Source of the DNA: Phormidesmis priestleyi ULC007
GTDB taxonomy: Bacteria; Cyanobacteriota; Cyanobacteriia; Leptolyngbyales; Leptolyngbyaceae
DNA: 64,000 nucleotides
Direction: 5' to 3'
Assembly (NCBI RefSeq): GCF_001895925.1
Contig: NZ_MPPI01000002.1
Coordinates: 246,796 to 310,795, forward strand
The notes below the pieces were generated by a model. The model was not told the DNA's origin and made no database searches. It saw nothing but the letters and a program-made list of their open reading frames with translations. Position 1 is the first letter of the stretch, and the number at the start of each line of letters is the position of its first letter. Both the position numbers and the translations under genes were made by a program. Shown here piece by piece: positions 28,026 to 36,589 of this stretch.

Positions 28026-29543
28026 ATGGCAGCAATCAGACCAGACGAAATTAGTAATATTATTCGCCAACAGATCGAGAGCTACGATCAGGGCGTGAAG
28101 GTTTCCAATGTCGGAACCGTGCTTCAAGTCGGTGACGGTATCGCCCGGATTTACGGTTTAGAAAAGGCAATGTCTGGTGAGTTGCTTGACTTTGAAGATG
28201 GCTCAGTTGGCATTGCGCTCAACCTAGAAGAAGACAACGTGGGCGCGGTCTTGATGAGTAACGGGCGCACCATTCAAGAAGGCAGCAGCGTCACAGCAAG
28301 CGGCAAAATTGCGCGGATTCCGGTGGGCGATGCGATGATTGGTCGCGTCGTGGATGCGCTGGCTCGTCCGATCGACGGCAAAGGCGACGTTCAAACGAAC
28401 GAGTTTCGTCTGATCGAGTCCCCTGCACCCGGCATCATTGAGCGGAAATCGGTGTATGAGCCGATGCAGACGGGCATCACCGCGATCGACACCATGATTC
28501 CGATCGGTCGGGGTCAGCGGGAATTAATTATTGGCGATCGTCAAACTGGCAAGACCTCCGTTGCCGTAGACACGATTCTGAACCAGAAAGGCGAAGACGT
28601 GATCTGCGTATATGTGGCGATCGGGCAGAAAGCTTCGACCGTTGCTAACATCGCGAACGTGCTGCGGGAGCGTGGCGCGTTAGATTACACGATCATTGTT
28701 GCGGCAAACGCAAACGACGCGGCGACTCTTCAATACCTCGCTCCTTATACCGGGGCATCGCTGGCTGAGTACTTTATGTACCAAGGTCGGCACACGCTGG
28801 TAATTTACGATGACTTGTCCAAGCAGGCACAGGCTTATCGTCAAATGTCCTTGCTGTTGCGCCGTCCACCCGGTCGTGAAGCTTATCCTGGAGACGTGTT
28901 CTATCTCCACTCTCGCTTGCTAGAACGTGCGGCAAAACTTAGCCCCGAATTGGGTGAAGGCAGCATGACCGCATTGCCGATCGTCGAAACTCAAGCGGGT
29001 GACGTATCCGCTTACATTCCGACGAACGTGATTTCGATTACCGACGGTCAAATCTTCCTATCGTCTGACTTGTTTAACTCTGGTCTACGACCCGCCGTGA
29101 ACGCAGGTATTTCGGTTTCTCGTGTGGGTTCTGCGGCTCAGACTAAAGCGATGAAGAAGGTCGCGGGTAAGGTGAAGCTGGAACTCGCTCAGTTCGCTGA
29201 ACTAGAAGCGTTTGCTCAGTTTGCGTCTGACTTGGATAAAGCGACTCAGAACCAACTCGCACGCGGTCAACGTCTGCGCGAATTGCTGAAGCAATCTCAA
29301 TATTCTCCGCTATCGGTGGGTGATCAAGTTGCGATCATCTACGCGGGCATCAACGGTTATTTAGATGATATCCCCGTTGATAAAATCACCGATTACGCGA
29401 AAGGATTGCGCGACTATTTGGCAACTAGCAAGCCCAAATATGGCGAAAGCATCCGCGCGACGAAAGCGCTCAGTGACGAAGCCGAAGGAATGTTGAAGGA
29501 AGCGATCGCTGAATATAAAAAGACCTTCCTAGCCGCCGCGTAA
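28026..29543 (+). CDS. atpA: ATP synthase subunit alpha
   Basis: A 505-residue F1 subunit. The true start is ATG 28026 ([18 protein letters not shown]), after GAGG; the frame upstream is non-coding. The P-loop is GDRQTGKTS, the alpha signature [17 protein letters not shown] is present, and Arg of the arginine finger lies in that stretch. Beta is not encoded nearby, as is usual in cyanobacteria. Confidence 0.98.
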   Translation: MAAIRPDEISNIIRQQIESYDQGVKVSNVGTVLQVGDGIARIYGLEKAMSGELLDFEDGSVGIALNLEEDNVGAVLMSNGRTIQEGSSVTASGKIARIPVGDAMIGRVVDALARPIDGKGDVQTNEFRLIESPAPGIIERKSVYEPMQTGITAIDTMIPIGRGQRELIIGDRQTGKTSVAVDTILNQKGEDVICVYVAIGQKASTVANIANVLRERGALDYTIIVAANANDAATLQYLAPYTGASLAEYFMYQGRHTLVIYDDLSKQAQAYRQMSLLLRRPPGREAYPGDVFYLHSRLLERAAKLSPELGEGSMTALPIVETQAGDVSAYIPTNVISITDGQIFLSSDLFNSGLRPAVNAGISVSRVGSAAQTKAMKKVAGKVKLELAQFAELEAFAQFASDLDKATQNQLARGQRLRELLKQSQYSPLSVGDQVAIIYAGINGYLDDIPVDKITDYAKGLRDYLATSKPKYGESIRATKALSDEAEGMLKEAIAEYKKTFLAAA

Positions 29544-29550
29544 AACTAGT

Positions 29551-29600
29551 TTGGGTTTTGGATTTTAGATTTCCAATTAAATCCAAAATCCAAAATCCAA
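29551..29600 (+). repeat. Long hairpin in the atpA-atpG spacer
   Basis: Arms of 22 bases (29551-29572 and 29579-29600) made of TTGGATTT-type repeats pair at 20 or more positions around a 6-base loop. No T-run follows. It is the strongest hairpin of the operon and lies just before the gamma gene. Confidence 0.75.
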
Positions 29601-29621
29601 GCTCTAACATGGGTCAAGATT

Positions 29622-30572
29622 ATGGCAAACCTCAAACTCATTCGAGATCGCATTCAGTCGGTCAAAAATACGAAAAAGATTACGGAAGCAATGCGGTTAG
29701 TGGCGGCTGCAAAGGTGCGTCGCGCTCAAGAACAGGTGATCGCAACTCGTCCTTTTGCTGATCGGCTTGCCCAAGTGCTTTATGGCTTGCAAACCCGGTT
29801 GCGTTTTGAAGAAGCGAATCTGCCCCTACTCAGAAAGCGGGATGTAAAAACGGTTGCATTGCTAGTCATTTCTGGCGATCGAGGCTTGTGCGGTGCTTAT
29901 AACTCCAACGTGATTCGTCGCGCTGAGGTTCGCGCTAAAGAACTGCAAGCAGAAGGGCTAAACTACAAATTTATTGTGGTCGGTCGCAAGTCGGCTCAAT
30001 ACTTTCAGCGTCGAGAGCAGCCGATCGAAGGCACTTACATCGGCTTAGAACAGATTCCAACCGCGGCGGAAGCGTCGCAGATTTCGGATCAGTTGTTGTC
30101 TCTGTTTTTGTCGGATACGGTCGATCGGGTTGAGCTTGTCTATACTCGATTTGTCTCGCTGATCAGCTCTCGTCCGGTGATTCAAACACTGTTGCCGCTT
30201 GACCCTCAAGGGTTAGAAGTGCCAGATGATGAAATCTTCCGTCTGACGACTCGCGGCGGGCAGTTGCAAGTCGAGCGGGAGAAAGTGACCGCGCCGACTC
30301 AGAGCAGTTTCCCGCAGGATATGATTTTTGAGCAAGATCCGGTGCAAATTCTGGATGCGTTGCTGCCGCTATATCTAAATAACCAACTGCTTCGGGCGTT
30401 GCAAGAGTCTGCGGCAAGTGAACTTGCTGCCCGAATGACCGCTATGAACAACGCAAGCGAAAACGCTTCGGAATTAATGAAAGGATTGTCGCTGACTTAC
30501 AACAAGGCACGTCAAGCGGCGATTACTCAAGAAATTCTAGAAGTGGTGGGCGGTGCTGAGGCATTAGGCTAA
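29622..30572 (+). CDS. atpG: ATP synthase subunit gamma
   Basis: A 316-residue central rotor shaft. N- and C-terminal helices ([44 protein letters not shown]) are diagnostic. The middle region (~195-235, [20 protein letters not shown]) is the insertion found in photosynthetic gamma subunits. As in other cyanobacteria it lacks the two redox-regulatory cysteines of plants. Called atpC in chloroplast-style naming; last gene of the operon. Confidence 0.97.
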   Translation: MANLKLIRDRIQSVKNTKKITEAMRLVAAAKVRRAQEQVIATRPFADRLAQVLYGLQTRLRFEEANLPLLRKRDVKTVALLVISGDRGLCGAYNSNVIRRAEVRAKELQAEGLNYKFIVVGRKSAQYFQRREQPIEGTYIGLEQIPTAAEASQISDQLLSLFLSDTVDRVELVYTRFVSLISSRPVIQTLLPLDPQGLEVPDDEIFRLTTRGGQLQVEREKVTAPTQSSFPQDMIFEQDPVQILDALLPLYLNNQLLRALQESAASELAARMTAMNNASENASELMKGLSLTYNKARQAAITQEILEVVGGAEALG

Positions 30573-30602
30573 CCTCAATCTCAAGTTTTCAAGTAAGGTT
30601 TT

Positions 30603-30631
30603 GCGTCTGGGGTTTCTCAGGCGCATTTTTA
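30603..30631 (+). terminator. Terminator of the atp operon
   Basis: TGCGTCTG (30603-30610) pairs with CAGGCGCA (30619-30626) including one G-U, followed by TTTTT. It lies 30 bases after the atpG stop. Confidence 0.85.
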
Positions 30632-30775
30632 TGAGCGATCGTTCGACTCGCCTCGATCGCTATGATGAGAACATCCAGATTCTTCTCATTCCTCTTTTTA
30701 GTCAGATCGTCCCCAAATTCCTGCCCCCGATTCTTCTAAAATGATGGTGGGAACACACGCGCAATCAAATCTAAA

Positions 30776-31099
30776 ATGGCAATCTATAAAGTTGAAATTC
30801 TGCATCGGGGGCAAACTCACACGATCGAAGTGCCCGACGATCGCACCGTTCTTGAAGTTGCAAACAAATTGGGGTTAGATCTGCCCAGTTCTTGTACGGC
30901 TGGAGTTTGCACAACTTGCGCCGCTCAAATCTTAGAAGGAACGATCGATCAAACCGATGGAATGGGCGTAAGTCAAGAATTGCAGGAGCAGGGATACGCC
31001 TTACTCTGTGTCGGCTTTCCTCGGTCTGACCTCAAGATTGAAACCGAAAAAGAAGAAACAGTCTATCATCTGCAATTTGGACAGCATCAAAATAAATAG
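30776..31099 (+). CDS. 2Fe-2S ferredoxin
   Basis: A 107-residue plant-type ferredoxin. Cluster ligands are in SSCTAGVCTTCA and LLCVGFP (pattern C-x4-C-x2-C-...-C). The ligand loop lacks the extra serine-rich residues of PetF1. The C-terminal extension (EKEETVYHLQFGQHQNK) is longer than in PetF. It is probably one of the alternative low-abundance ferredoxins rather than the main photosynthetic one. Confidence 0.92.
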   Translation: MAIYKVEILHRGQTHTIEVPDDRTVLEVANKLGLDLPSSCTAGVCTTCAAQILEGTIDQTDGMGVSQELQEQGYALLCVGFPRSDLKIETEKEETVYHLQFGQHQNK

Positions 31100-31144
31100 G
31101 TTATTCACATTAGAGTTAATCACTCGTGAATTCATTTTTCAGTC

Positions 31145-31324
31145 ATGAATACACACTTTATCAGCATAGAAGTTGACTTGAAATCGTCTCCGGTTGAAAT
31201 GCAAAGCGCGATCGAAGCTGCATTGCGAAAACATGGAGAACCATTACGCTGGGCTGTCACCAGTGTGAATGCTAACCAACAAAAAGCTCAAATCGAAGCG
31301 ATCGTGACGATTGATCATGACTAA
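31145..31324 (+). CDS. 59-residue hypothetical coupled to the DUF3326 gene
   Basis: A small alpha/beta-looking protein (MNTHFISIEVDLKSSPVEMQ to IVTIDHD). It ends at TAA 31322-31324 and overlaps the start of the next gene (ATG 31317) by 8 bases in another frame, so translation is likely coupled. The alternating strand-helix-strand pattern and normal codon use support it as real. I do not recognise a family. Confidence 0.7.
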   Translation: MNTHFISIEVDLKSSPVEMQSAIEAALRKHGEPLRWAVTSVNANQQKAQIEAIVTIDHD

Positions 31325-32399
31325 ACGTGCCTACACCGTAGTTCTGATCGTGCCGACTGGGATCGGAGCCACGATCGGAGGCTATGCAGGTGATGCGCTT
31401 CCGGTGGCGCGGATGATCGCTCAGGTTTGCGATCGCTTAATCACACATCCCAATGTTCTCAACGGGGCCCAACTTTATTGGAACTTGCCTAACGCTTTGT
31501 ATGTTGAAGGTTACGGACTTGATCAAGTTGCGGCTGGCAATTGGGGATTGCGTCCCGTGCATCAAAATCGAATTGGATTGATTCTCGATCGTGGCATCGA
31601 ACCCGATTTGCGACTGCGACATTTACAAGCGGCAGATGCTGCAAGAGCCACACTCGGACTAAATTTAACCGAGTATGTGATCACCGATCAGCCCTTAAAC
31701 GTCGAACTAAAAACCGCGAATTCTGGCGCAGCGTGGGGCACGATCGAGCATCCAGACAGCTTATTAAGAGCGGCAGATAAACTGATTCACAAAGTAGGAG
31801 CCACGGCGATCGCGGTAGTTGCTCGGTTTCCTGACGACTGTGGCAGCCAAGCGTTGCAAAATTATCGTCACGGTCAAGGCGTTGATCCATTAGCGGGTGC
31901 CGAAGCGGTGATTAGTCATCTGATTGTACGGACGTTTCAAATTCCTTGTGCTCATGCGCCTGCGCTGTTGCCTTTGCCATTAGATGTCGAACTATCGCCG
32001 CGATCGGCAGCCGAAGAATTAGGATTTACTTTTCTTCCGTGTGTTTTAGTTGGGTTAAGTCGCGCTCCTCAATTCACGACTCGCAGCGTTCTGTCTATGG
32101 TGCAGGCGAGTGATGTATGGGCAGATCAAGTAGATGCGATCGTGATTCCAGCAAATGCTTGTGGAGGCAGCGCAGTCATGAGTTTGAGTCAGTCAAACAC
32201 CAAAATTATTGCAGTTAGAGAGAATCACACTCAGATGCAGGTGCCTCCAGAATCATTGGGAATCAACGCCATCGCGGTGAATTCTTATCTGGAAGCTTTA
32301 GGAATGTTAGTGTGCGATCGGGCTGGAATAGAACCCAATGCGCTGAATCCGGCGATCGCTCCTTTGCGCTGCTTAGAGGTTGAGTCGATCGTCCATTAA
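31317..32399 (+). CDS. DUF3326 domain protein
   Basis: About 360 residues; ATG 31317 is preferred to the upstream TTG. The N-terminus (KRAYTVVLIVPTGIGATIGGYAGDA) and NVLNGAQLYWNLPNALYVEGYGLD are hallmarks of DUF3326, found mainly in cyanobacteria and plants. It has glycine-rich and GGSAVMSLS segments suggesting a ligand-binding fold. Function is unknown. Confidence 0.9.
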   Translation: MTKRAYTVVLIVPTGIGATIGGYAGDALPVARMIAQVCDRLITHPNVLNGAQLYWNLPNALYVEGYGLDQVAAGNWGLRPVHQNRIGLILDRGIEPDLRLRHLQAADAARATLGLNLTEYVITDQPLNVELKTANSGAAWGTIEHPDSLLRAADKLIHKVGATAIAVVARFPDDCGSQALQNYRHGQGVDPLAGAEAVISHLIVRTFQIPCAHAPALLPLPLDVELSPRSAAEELGFTFLPCVLVGLSRAPQFTTRSVLSMVQASDVWADQVDAIVIPANACGGSAVMSLSQSNTKIIAVRENHTQMQVPPESLGINAIAVNSYLEALGMLVCDRAGIEPNALNPAIAPLRCLEVESIVH

Positions 32400-32463
32400 C
32401 ATAAAGCTACTCATACACCTCACCCCCAGATTTCTAGTGGCACAAATTCCTGAAACTCCAGAA

Positions 32464-33033
32464 ATGGAACCGTTAACCCGCATTCAAGTTTTGATCGCGA
32501 TGGGGGTGACTGCCGTGGTTTTGCTGCTCGTAGCAAAATTATGGATGCACCTTGGCTCTGTTAATCTCTTGCCAGTGAAGTTGACCACAGAAGCCATCTT
32601 GCAAGGAGTCGGGCTAGGGCTGGGTGTGACGATCGCCAGCTCGATTATCTATCGGTTTTGGGCAGCTTATCGCATCAGCGCCGATTATTACCTCGAATTA
32701 GTGCTCAAACCGCTGCTCATTCCCGATTTAGTTTGGTTGGGGTTATTGCCAGGACTCAGTGAAGAATTACTATTTCGTGGAGTCATGCTGCCTGAGTTTG
32801 GTCTGACTTTAGAAGGGGTTTTGATTTCTAGCGTTTGTTTTGGGGTGCTTCACCTGAGTAACTTTAAGCAGTGGGCTTATGTGGTTTGGGCAACCTGCAT
32901 CGGCGCACTATTTGCCTATAGCGCGATCTGGACAGGCAATTTATTGGTGCCGATCGTGGCTCACGTTCTCACTAATCTGATCGCTGCTTTTATGTGGAAA
33001 TTGGGCGATTATCCTCGCGCTTCAAACTCTTGA
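32464..33033 (+). CDS. CPBP-family intramembrane protease-like protein
   Basis: About 189 residues from ATG 32464; a GTG at 32437 would add nine residues. Several membrane helices are present. The Abi/CPBP motifs are visible: LSEELLFRG (glutamates and arginine), GVLHLSNF (His) and VAHVLTNLIAAF (His, Asn). Family members include CAAX-type prenyl proteases and bacteriocin self-immunity proteins. The substrate here is unknown. Confidence 0.88.
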   Translation: MEPLTRIQVLIAMGVTAVVLLLVAKLWMHLGSVNLLPVKLTTEAILQGVGLGLGVTIASSIIYRFWAAYRISADYYLELVLKPLLIPDLVWLGLLPGLSEELLFRGVMLPEFGLTLEGVLISSVCFGVLHLSNFKQWAYVVWATCIGALFAYSAIWTGNLLVPIVAHVLTNLIAAFMWKLGDYPRASNS

Positions 33034-33096
33034 TTGCCCTGAGAGTCTTTGCTCACCTAATGGTAAATTTTCACAACTTCAAATCAGACAAACTGT

Positions 33097-33114
33097 AAGG
33101 AGGGATACCATATT
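33097..33114 (+). promoter_or_regulatory. Strong ribosome site before an ATT triplet
   Basis: AAGGAGGG (33097-33104) is a near-perfect Shine-Dalgarno. The best-spaced in-frame codon is ATT at 33112, which opens directly into the frame of the 33175 gene with no stop. No ATG or GTG lies at proper distance. Initiation at ATT is rare (known for infC). Confidence 0.45.
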
Positions 33115-33174
33115 AGACAGAGTTGGAGTCGGGCAATTGCTCTTCGTCCATCTGCCTTGCGCTCTCTCCTTGCG

Positions 33175-33459
33175 ATGCAAAACGATTTATCCAACGATCC
33201 TGAAGATCCTGCTCTTGAAGACGTGACTCGGTGGCACACTTTTGCTGAGATTGTGCTAGGGCTGCACAAAGAAGGAATTTATATTCATCCTCACCAGTTA
33301 GCAGAGTTTCTGCTAGGACACGGATTGCCAGTTGATTTGTGTCATGTGCCGCCTCGCTTAAAGCAAAGAGCCGAGACCGTAAACGCGCGCTATCAGGGAG
33401 ACATGGCGCGGCTAGAAGACACCAACGATCCCTTCTGGCATCCTCTGGTTATGCCCTGA
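33175..33459 (+). CDS. Conserved cyanobacterial hypothetical protein
   Basis: 94 residues from ATG 33175 (MQNDLSNDPEDPALEDVTRW). The body (RWHTFAEIVLGLHKEGIYIHPHQLAEFLLGHGLPVDL) is strongly conserved-looking and soluble. I recognise the pattern from cyanobacterial hypotheticals but no function. The strong ribosome site sits 71 bases upstream, so the true protein may start at ATT 33112 with about 21 more residues, or at TTG 33157. Confidence 0.75.
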   Translation: MQNDLSNDPEDPALEDVTRWHTFAEIVLGLHKEGIYIHPHQLAEFLLGHGLPVDLCHVPPRLKQRAETVNARYQGDMARLEDTNDPFWHPLVMP

Positions 33460-33486
33460 GATCAAATCAGTTGCCTTTGCATCACT

Positions 33487-34032
33487 ATGCATAAATTTGC
33501 TTCAGCTTCGGAGAACGAACCGATCGTGTTTGGCTCTGCTCGACCTGGATATAGCAACGAGCAAGTGAACGAGTGGATTGAATTTATGCAGAATCAAGAC
33601 ATCAAGCGCGTCTGCTGTTTGCTTCCTGAATCTCAACTCACTCGCTATTCCAATTTGCTTGACGTTTATCGACAGACCTTTGGACTCGACCAAGTTTGTT
33701 GGGCCCCGATCGAGGATTTTCACTTTGCCGACCCTGAAATTCTCATCCACCAAATTTTGCCGTTCTTAGCGATCGCCAACCGAAGTTATGAGAAGGTGGT
33801 GGTTCACTGCTCTGGCGGAATTGGACGCACCGGGCACGTTTTAGCAGCTTGGCTTGTAGCAGGACGAGGACTCTCCAACAAAGCAGCGATCGCCGCCGTT
33901 AAGCAAACTGGAAGAAATCCCTATGAGGCGGTCATTGCCGCCCCCTTCAAAGGTCGAAATCCTTGGAAAGCTGTTGCGGAACTCAACAGGCTGCTGGGTG
34001 AATGTAATCGGTTTAGAGGCAAGTTAGCTTGA
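33487..34032 (+). CDS. Dual-specificity/tyrosine phosphatase-like protein
   Basis: A 181-residue cysteine phosphatase. The P-loop HCSGGIGRTGH places Cys108 and Arg114; Asp77 (IEDFHFADP) is a candidate general acid. It could remove phosphate from proteins or from small phosphates. It lies 27 bases after the previous gene and may share its transcript. Confidence 0.88.
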   Translation: MHKFASASENEPIVFGSARPGYSNEQVNEWIEFMQNQDIKRVCCLLPESQLTRYSNLLDVYRQTFGLDQVCWAPIEDFHFADPEILIHQILPFLAIANRSYEKVVVHCSGGIGRTGHVLAAWLVAGRGLSNKAAIAAVKQTGRNPYEAVIAAPFKGRNPWKAVAELNRLLGECNRFRGKLA

Positions 34033-34041
34033 TGCCGAACA

Positions 34042-34971
34042 TTAGCCGAAGATACTGAGCTTGAGGTGAGTTGCCAGCTTTTCTAAGAGAAAGAGTCCTG
34101 CTACAGAGTTTCCGGTGGGGTCGATCGCCGGACTGTAAGCTGCGATCGCGCCTTCTTTGGGCACAATCGATAACAACGCTCCGCTCACGCCTGACTTAGT
34201 GGGCAGCCCGATTCGCACGGCAAACGCGCCCGACGCTTCATATAGCCCGCAGGTCAGCATTAAAGCATTCACAATTTGCTGATGTTGACGAGCAATCCCA
34301 GATGACGATGCCAGGAGTAAGCCCAATCGCGCCAAATCTTCGACGGTTCCTGACAGACAGCAGATGTGATTATAAGTATCAAGCGCCATCTCAACAGACG
34401 TTAAATGTCCGGCTTGTGACAGCATATGGGCGATCGCGCGATTTGACTCATTTGCCATCGATCGCACAGAAGTCAGCATGGCTCGATCTAGTGTCAGATG
34501 CGTGTCTGCGAGACGATTTAGCCAGTCACAGAGGGCTTTACAGCGCGCCGCACCGTCTTTTCCAGGCAACAGAGCCGCCAGCGCGATCGCCCCACTATTG
34601 ATCATGGGATTGCGGGGATAACCACGATCGCTACTCAGTTGCGTTAGAGAATGAAACGGTTGATCGGAGGGTTTCATCCCCACTTGTTTAAAGACCTCAT
34701 CTGCACCCGATCGCTCTAACACAAACAGCAGCAAAAACGGCTTAATCACGCTCATCAGTGCAAAAGGCTGTGTGACTTCCCCCGCCGAAAATATCTTCCC
34801 TTTTGTCGTTTGAATCTCGACAGCAACCGTGTTGGGCTTTGTCTGAGTGAGCAGTGGAATGTAGTCGGGCAGTCGTCCCAGTTGCGTTTTTGTTTTTGCA
34901 TCAGAAACCCAGGCATCTAATTGATCCTGAGCTAAGGCATCCAGTCCTATCAAAGAATTGTTCAAGGTCAA
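34042..34971 (-). CDS. glsA: Glutaminase A
   Basis: A 309-residue serine-dependent glutaminase that hydrolyses glutamine to glutamate and ammonia. The beta-lactamase-like catalytic pair is Ser74 and Lys77 (LMSVIKP). NPMINSGAIA, and a GLPTKSGVSGALL segment near the C-terminus, are family motifs. It lies convergent to the phosphatase gene. Confidence 0.94.
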   Translation of the reverse strand: MTLNNSLIGLDALAQDQLDAWVSDAKTKTQLGRLPDYIPLLTQTKPNTVAVEIQTTKGKIFSAGEVTQPFALMSVIKPFLLLFVLERSGADEVFKQVGMKPSDQPFHSLTQLSSDRGYPRNPMINSGAIALAALLPGKDGAARCKALCDWLNRLADTHLTLDRAMLTSVRSMANESNRAIAHMLSQAGHLTSVEMALDTYNHICCLSGTVEDLARLGLLLASSSGIARQHQQIVNALMLTCGLYEASGAFAVRIGLPTKSGVSGALLSIVPKEGAIAAYSPAIDPTGNSVAGLFLLEKLATHLKLSIFG

Positions 34972-35013
34972 TTCTGCCTTTTCTAGCTGCTCACGCCGAG
35001 GGTGTTTTCCGGT

Positions 35014-35337
35014 CTAGACTCTAAACTCGTCAGTGTCTTCGGTGTATTCGATCGGCAACACGGCCATCAAATTATCGCTAGGTCGAGGAATGTAGTGAGA
35101 CGACAGAAAAAGCTTATCGCCTTCTTTATTTGAGTGCATTTTTTTGGCGGCCTCGATTCCAGCTTCGACTGCCATTTTGACATCCGATACGTTTCCTCGC
35201 ACAATAATCGTCACATAGGCACCGCTGACTTTTTCCATTTCGACCAAGGTGACACGGGCAGCTTTTACCATGACATCTGCAACCGCCAGTGCTGGAGGCA
35301 ACCCCCGCACTTCCACCATTCCCACGGCGTTACCCAT
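35014..35337 (-). CDS. Carboxysome shell hexamer protein (CcmK type, BMC domain)
   Basis: A 107-residue single BMC domain, starting at ATG 35337 (MGNAVGMVEVRGLPPAL). It should form shell hexamers with a central pore. The pore loop aligned to CcmK2 (EKIGSGRVTVIVRG) reads EKVSGAYVTIIVRG, so residues 36-41 differ from the usual GSG. There is also a short insertion near 68-75. It is alone here, away from any main ccm operon, like satellite ccmK3/K4-type genes, and I cannot assign the number. Confidence 0.93.
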   Translation of the reverse strand: MGNAVGMVEVRGLPPALAVADVMVKAARVTLVEMEKVSGAYVTIIVRGNVSDVKMAVEAGIEAAKKMHSNKEGDKLFLSSHYIPRPSDNLMAVLPIEYTEDTDEFRV

Positions 35338-35532
35338 TTTGATTCTCCACTTCCGATCGCACGATATCACCTTCATTCTACGCAGGTTCGCGAGATTAGG
35401 GAATAGGAGAGATTTGAACAGCCGGGCGATCGCATCAAACTATCCACGTTTGCTTATTTTAGTTAAGCGGTTGCAGGACGTTGATCGTAGTTGAGAAAGC
35501 TAGACTGAGAGAAAGACTGAGGACGTTTGCAA

Positions 35533-36585
35533 ATGGCAACGAGAGAAGAGATTCTGCAAACATTTGACCCGAATGAGATCGGAGTTAACAACGGAAATTT
35601 ATTAGGCTTGCCCTTTGACTATGAGTCAGCCAACATTATTGTGATTGGTGTGCCGTGGGAGGTGACGGTTTCTTATCGGGCTGGCACCGCCGCCGCGCCG
35701 CAACGAGTGTTAGATGCCTCGCGCCAGTTAGATGTCTATGACTTTGACTACCCCGATGGGTGGAAGCAAGGCATTTTTATGGTTGGAATCGACGATCGTA
35801 TTCAGCGAAAAAGTCAGACGCTAAGACAAGACGCAAGGCGAATTATCGAGCAGATGGAACAGGGGCGGCGAGTTGAAGATGATCCCGATTTAGTTCGGGT
35901 TCTGCACACGATTAATCAAGAGTGTGAAGCCGTTAACCAATGGCTATTTGATCAGGCTCAAACCGCGCTGAATCAAGGTAAACAAATAGCGGTGATTGGC
36001 GGCGATCATAGTGTGCCATTAGGGGCGATTCGGGCGATCGCAGAGCATTATCCAGACTTCGGAATTTTGCACATTGATGCTCATGCTGATTTGCGCGAGG
36101 CGTATGAGGGGTTTGAGTTTTCTCACGCCTCAATTATGTTTAATGCGCTCAAAGTACCGCAACTTTCTAAACTCGTTCAGGTGGGCATTCGCGATATTTG
36201 TCACGACGAAATTACGCTGATTCAAAACTCAAATGGGCGGGTGTCTACTTATTACGACCCAATGCTCAAGCAAAAACTCTATGCGGGCATTTCGTGGCTA
36301 GAGGTTTGCAAACAGATCGTGGCAGAATTGCCGCAACACGTCTATATCAGTTTTGACATTGACGGACTTGATCCTAAACTCTGTCCCAATACGGGCACGC
36401 CAGTTCCGGGCGGTCTAGAGTTAGAGCAAACGGTTTGTTTGTTTCGTGAGGTTGTTGAGAGTGGGCGGCAGATTGTTGGCTTTGATGTGGTTGAAGTGGG
36501 TGATGGCGAATGGGATGGCAATGTTGGAGCGAGAGCTGTTTATAAACTGTGCAATTTGATGGCGTTGTCGGGTCTCGATCGGTAA
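35533..36585 (+). CDS. Agmatinase-family ureohydrolase
   Basis: A 350-residue binuclear metal enzyme. Metal ligands are in IGGDHSV, HIDAHADLRE and SFDIDGLDP. Family members hydrolyse agmatine, arginine, guanidinobutyrate or guanidine. It is longer than a typical ~300-residue agmatinase, with an extra ~60-residue helical segment (~90-150). In Synechocystis one such protein proved to be a nickel-dependent guanidine hydrolase, so the substrate is open. Confidence 0.9.
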   Translation: MATREEILQTFDPNEIGVNNGNLLGLPFDYESANIIVIGVPWEVTVSYRAGTAAAPQRVLDASRQLDVYDFDYPDGWKQGIFMVGIDDRIQRKSQTLRQDARRIIEQMEQGRRVEDDPDLVRVLHTINQECEAVNQWLFDQAQTALNQGKQIAVIGGDHSVPLGAIRAIAEHYPDFGILHIDAHADLREAYEGFEFSHASIMFNALKVPQLSKLVQVGIRDICHDEITLIQNSNGRVSTYYDPMLKQKLYAGISWLEVCKQIVAELPQHVYISFDIDGLDPKLCPNTGTPVPGGLELEQTVCLFREVVESGRQIVGFDVVEVGDGEWDGNVGARAVYKLCNLMALSGLDR

Positions 36586-36589
36586 GGTT

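Noticed and set aside
30632..30745. 37-codon frame starting at the end of the atp operon terminator
   Set aside because: It begins at the terminator T-run, has no ribosome site and no recognisable sequence.
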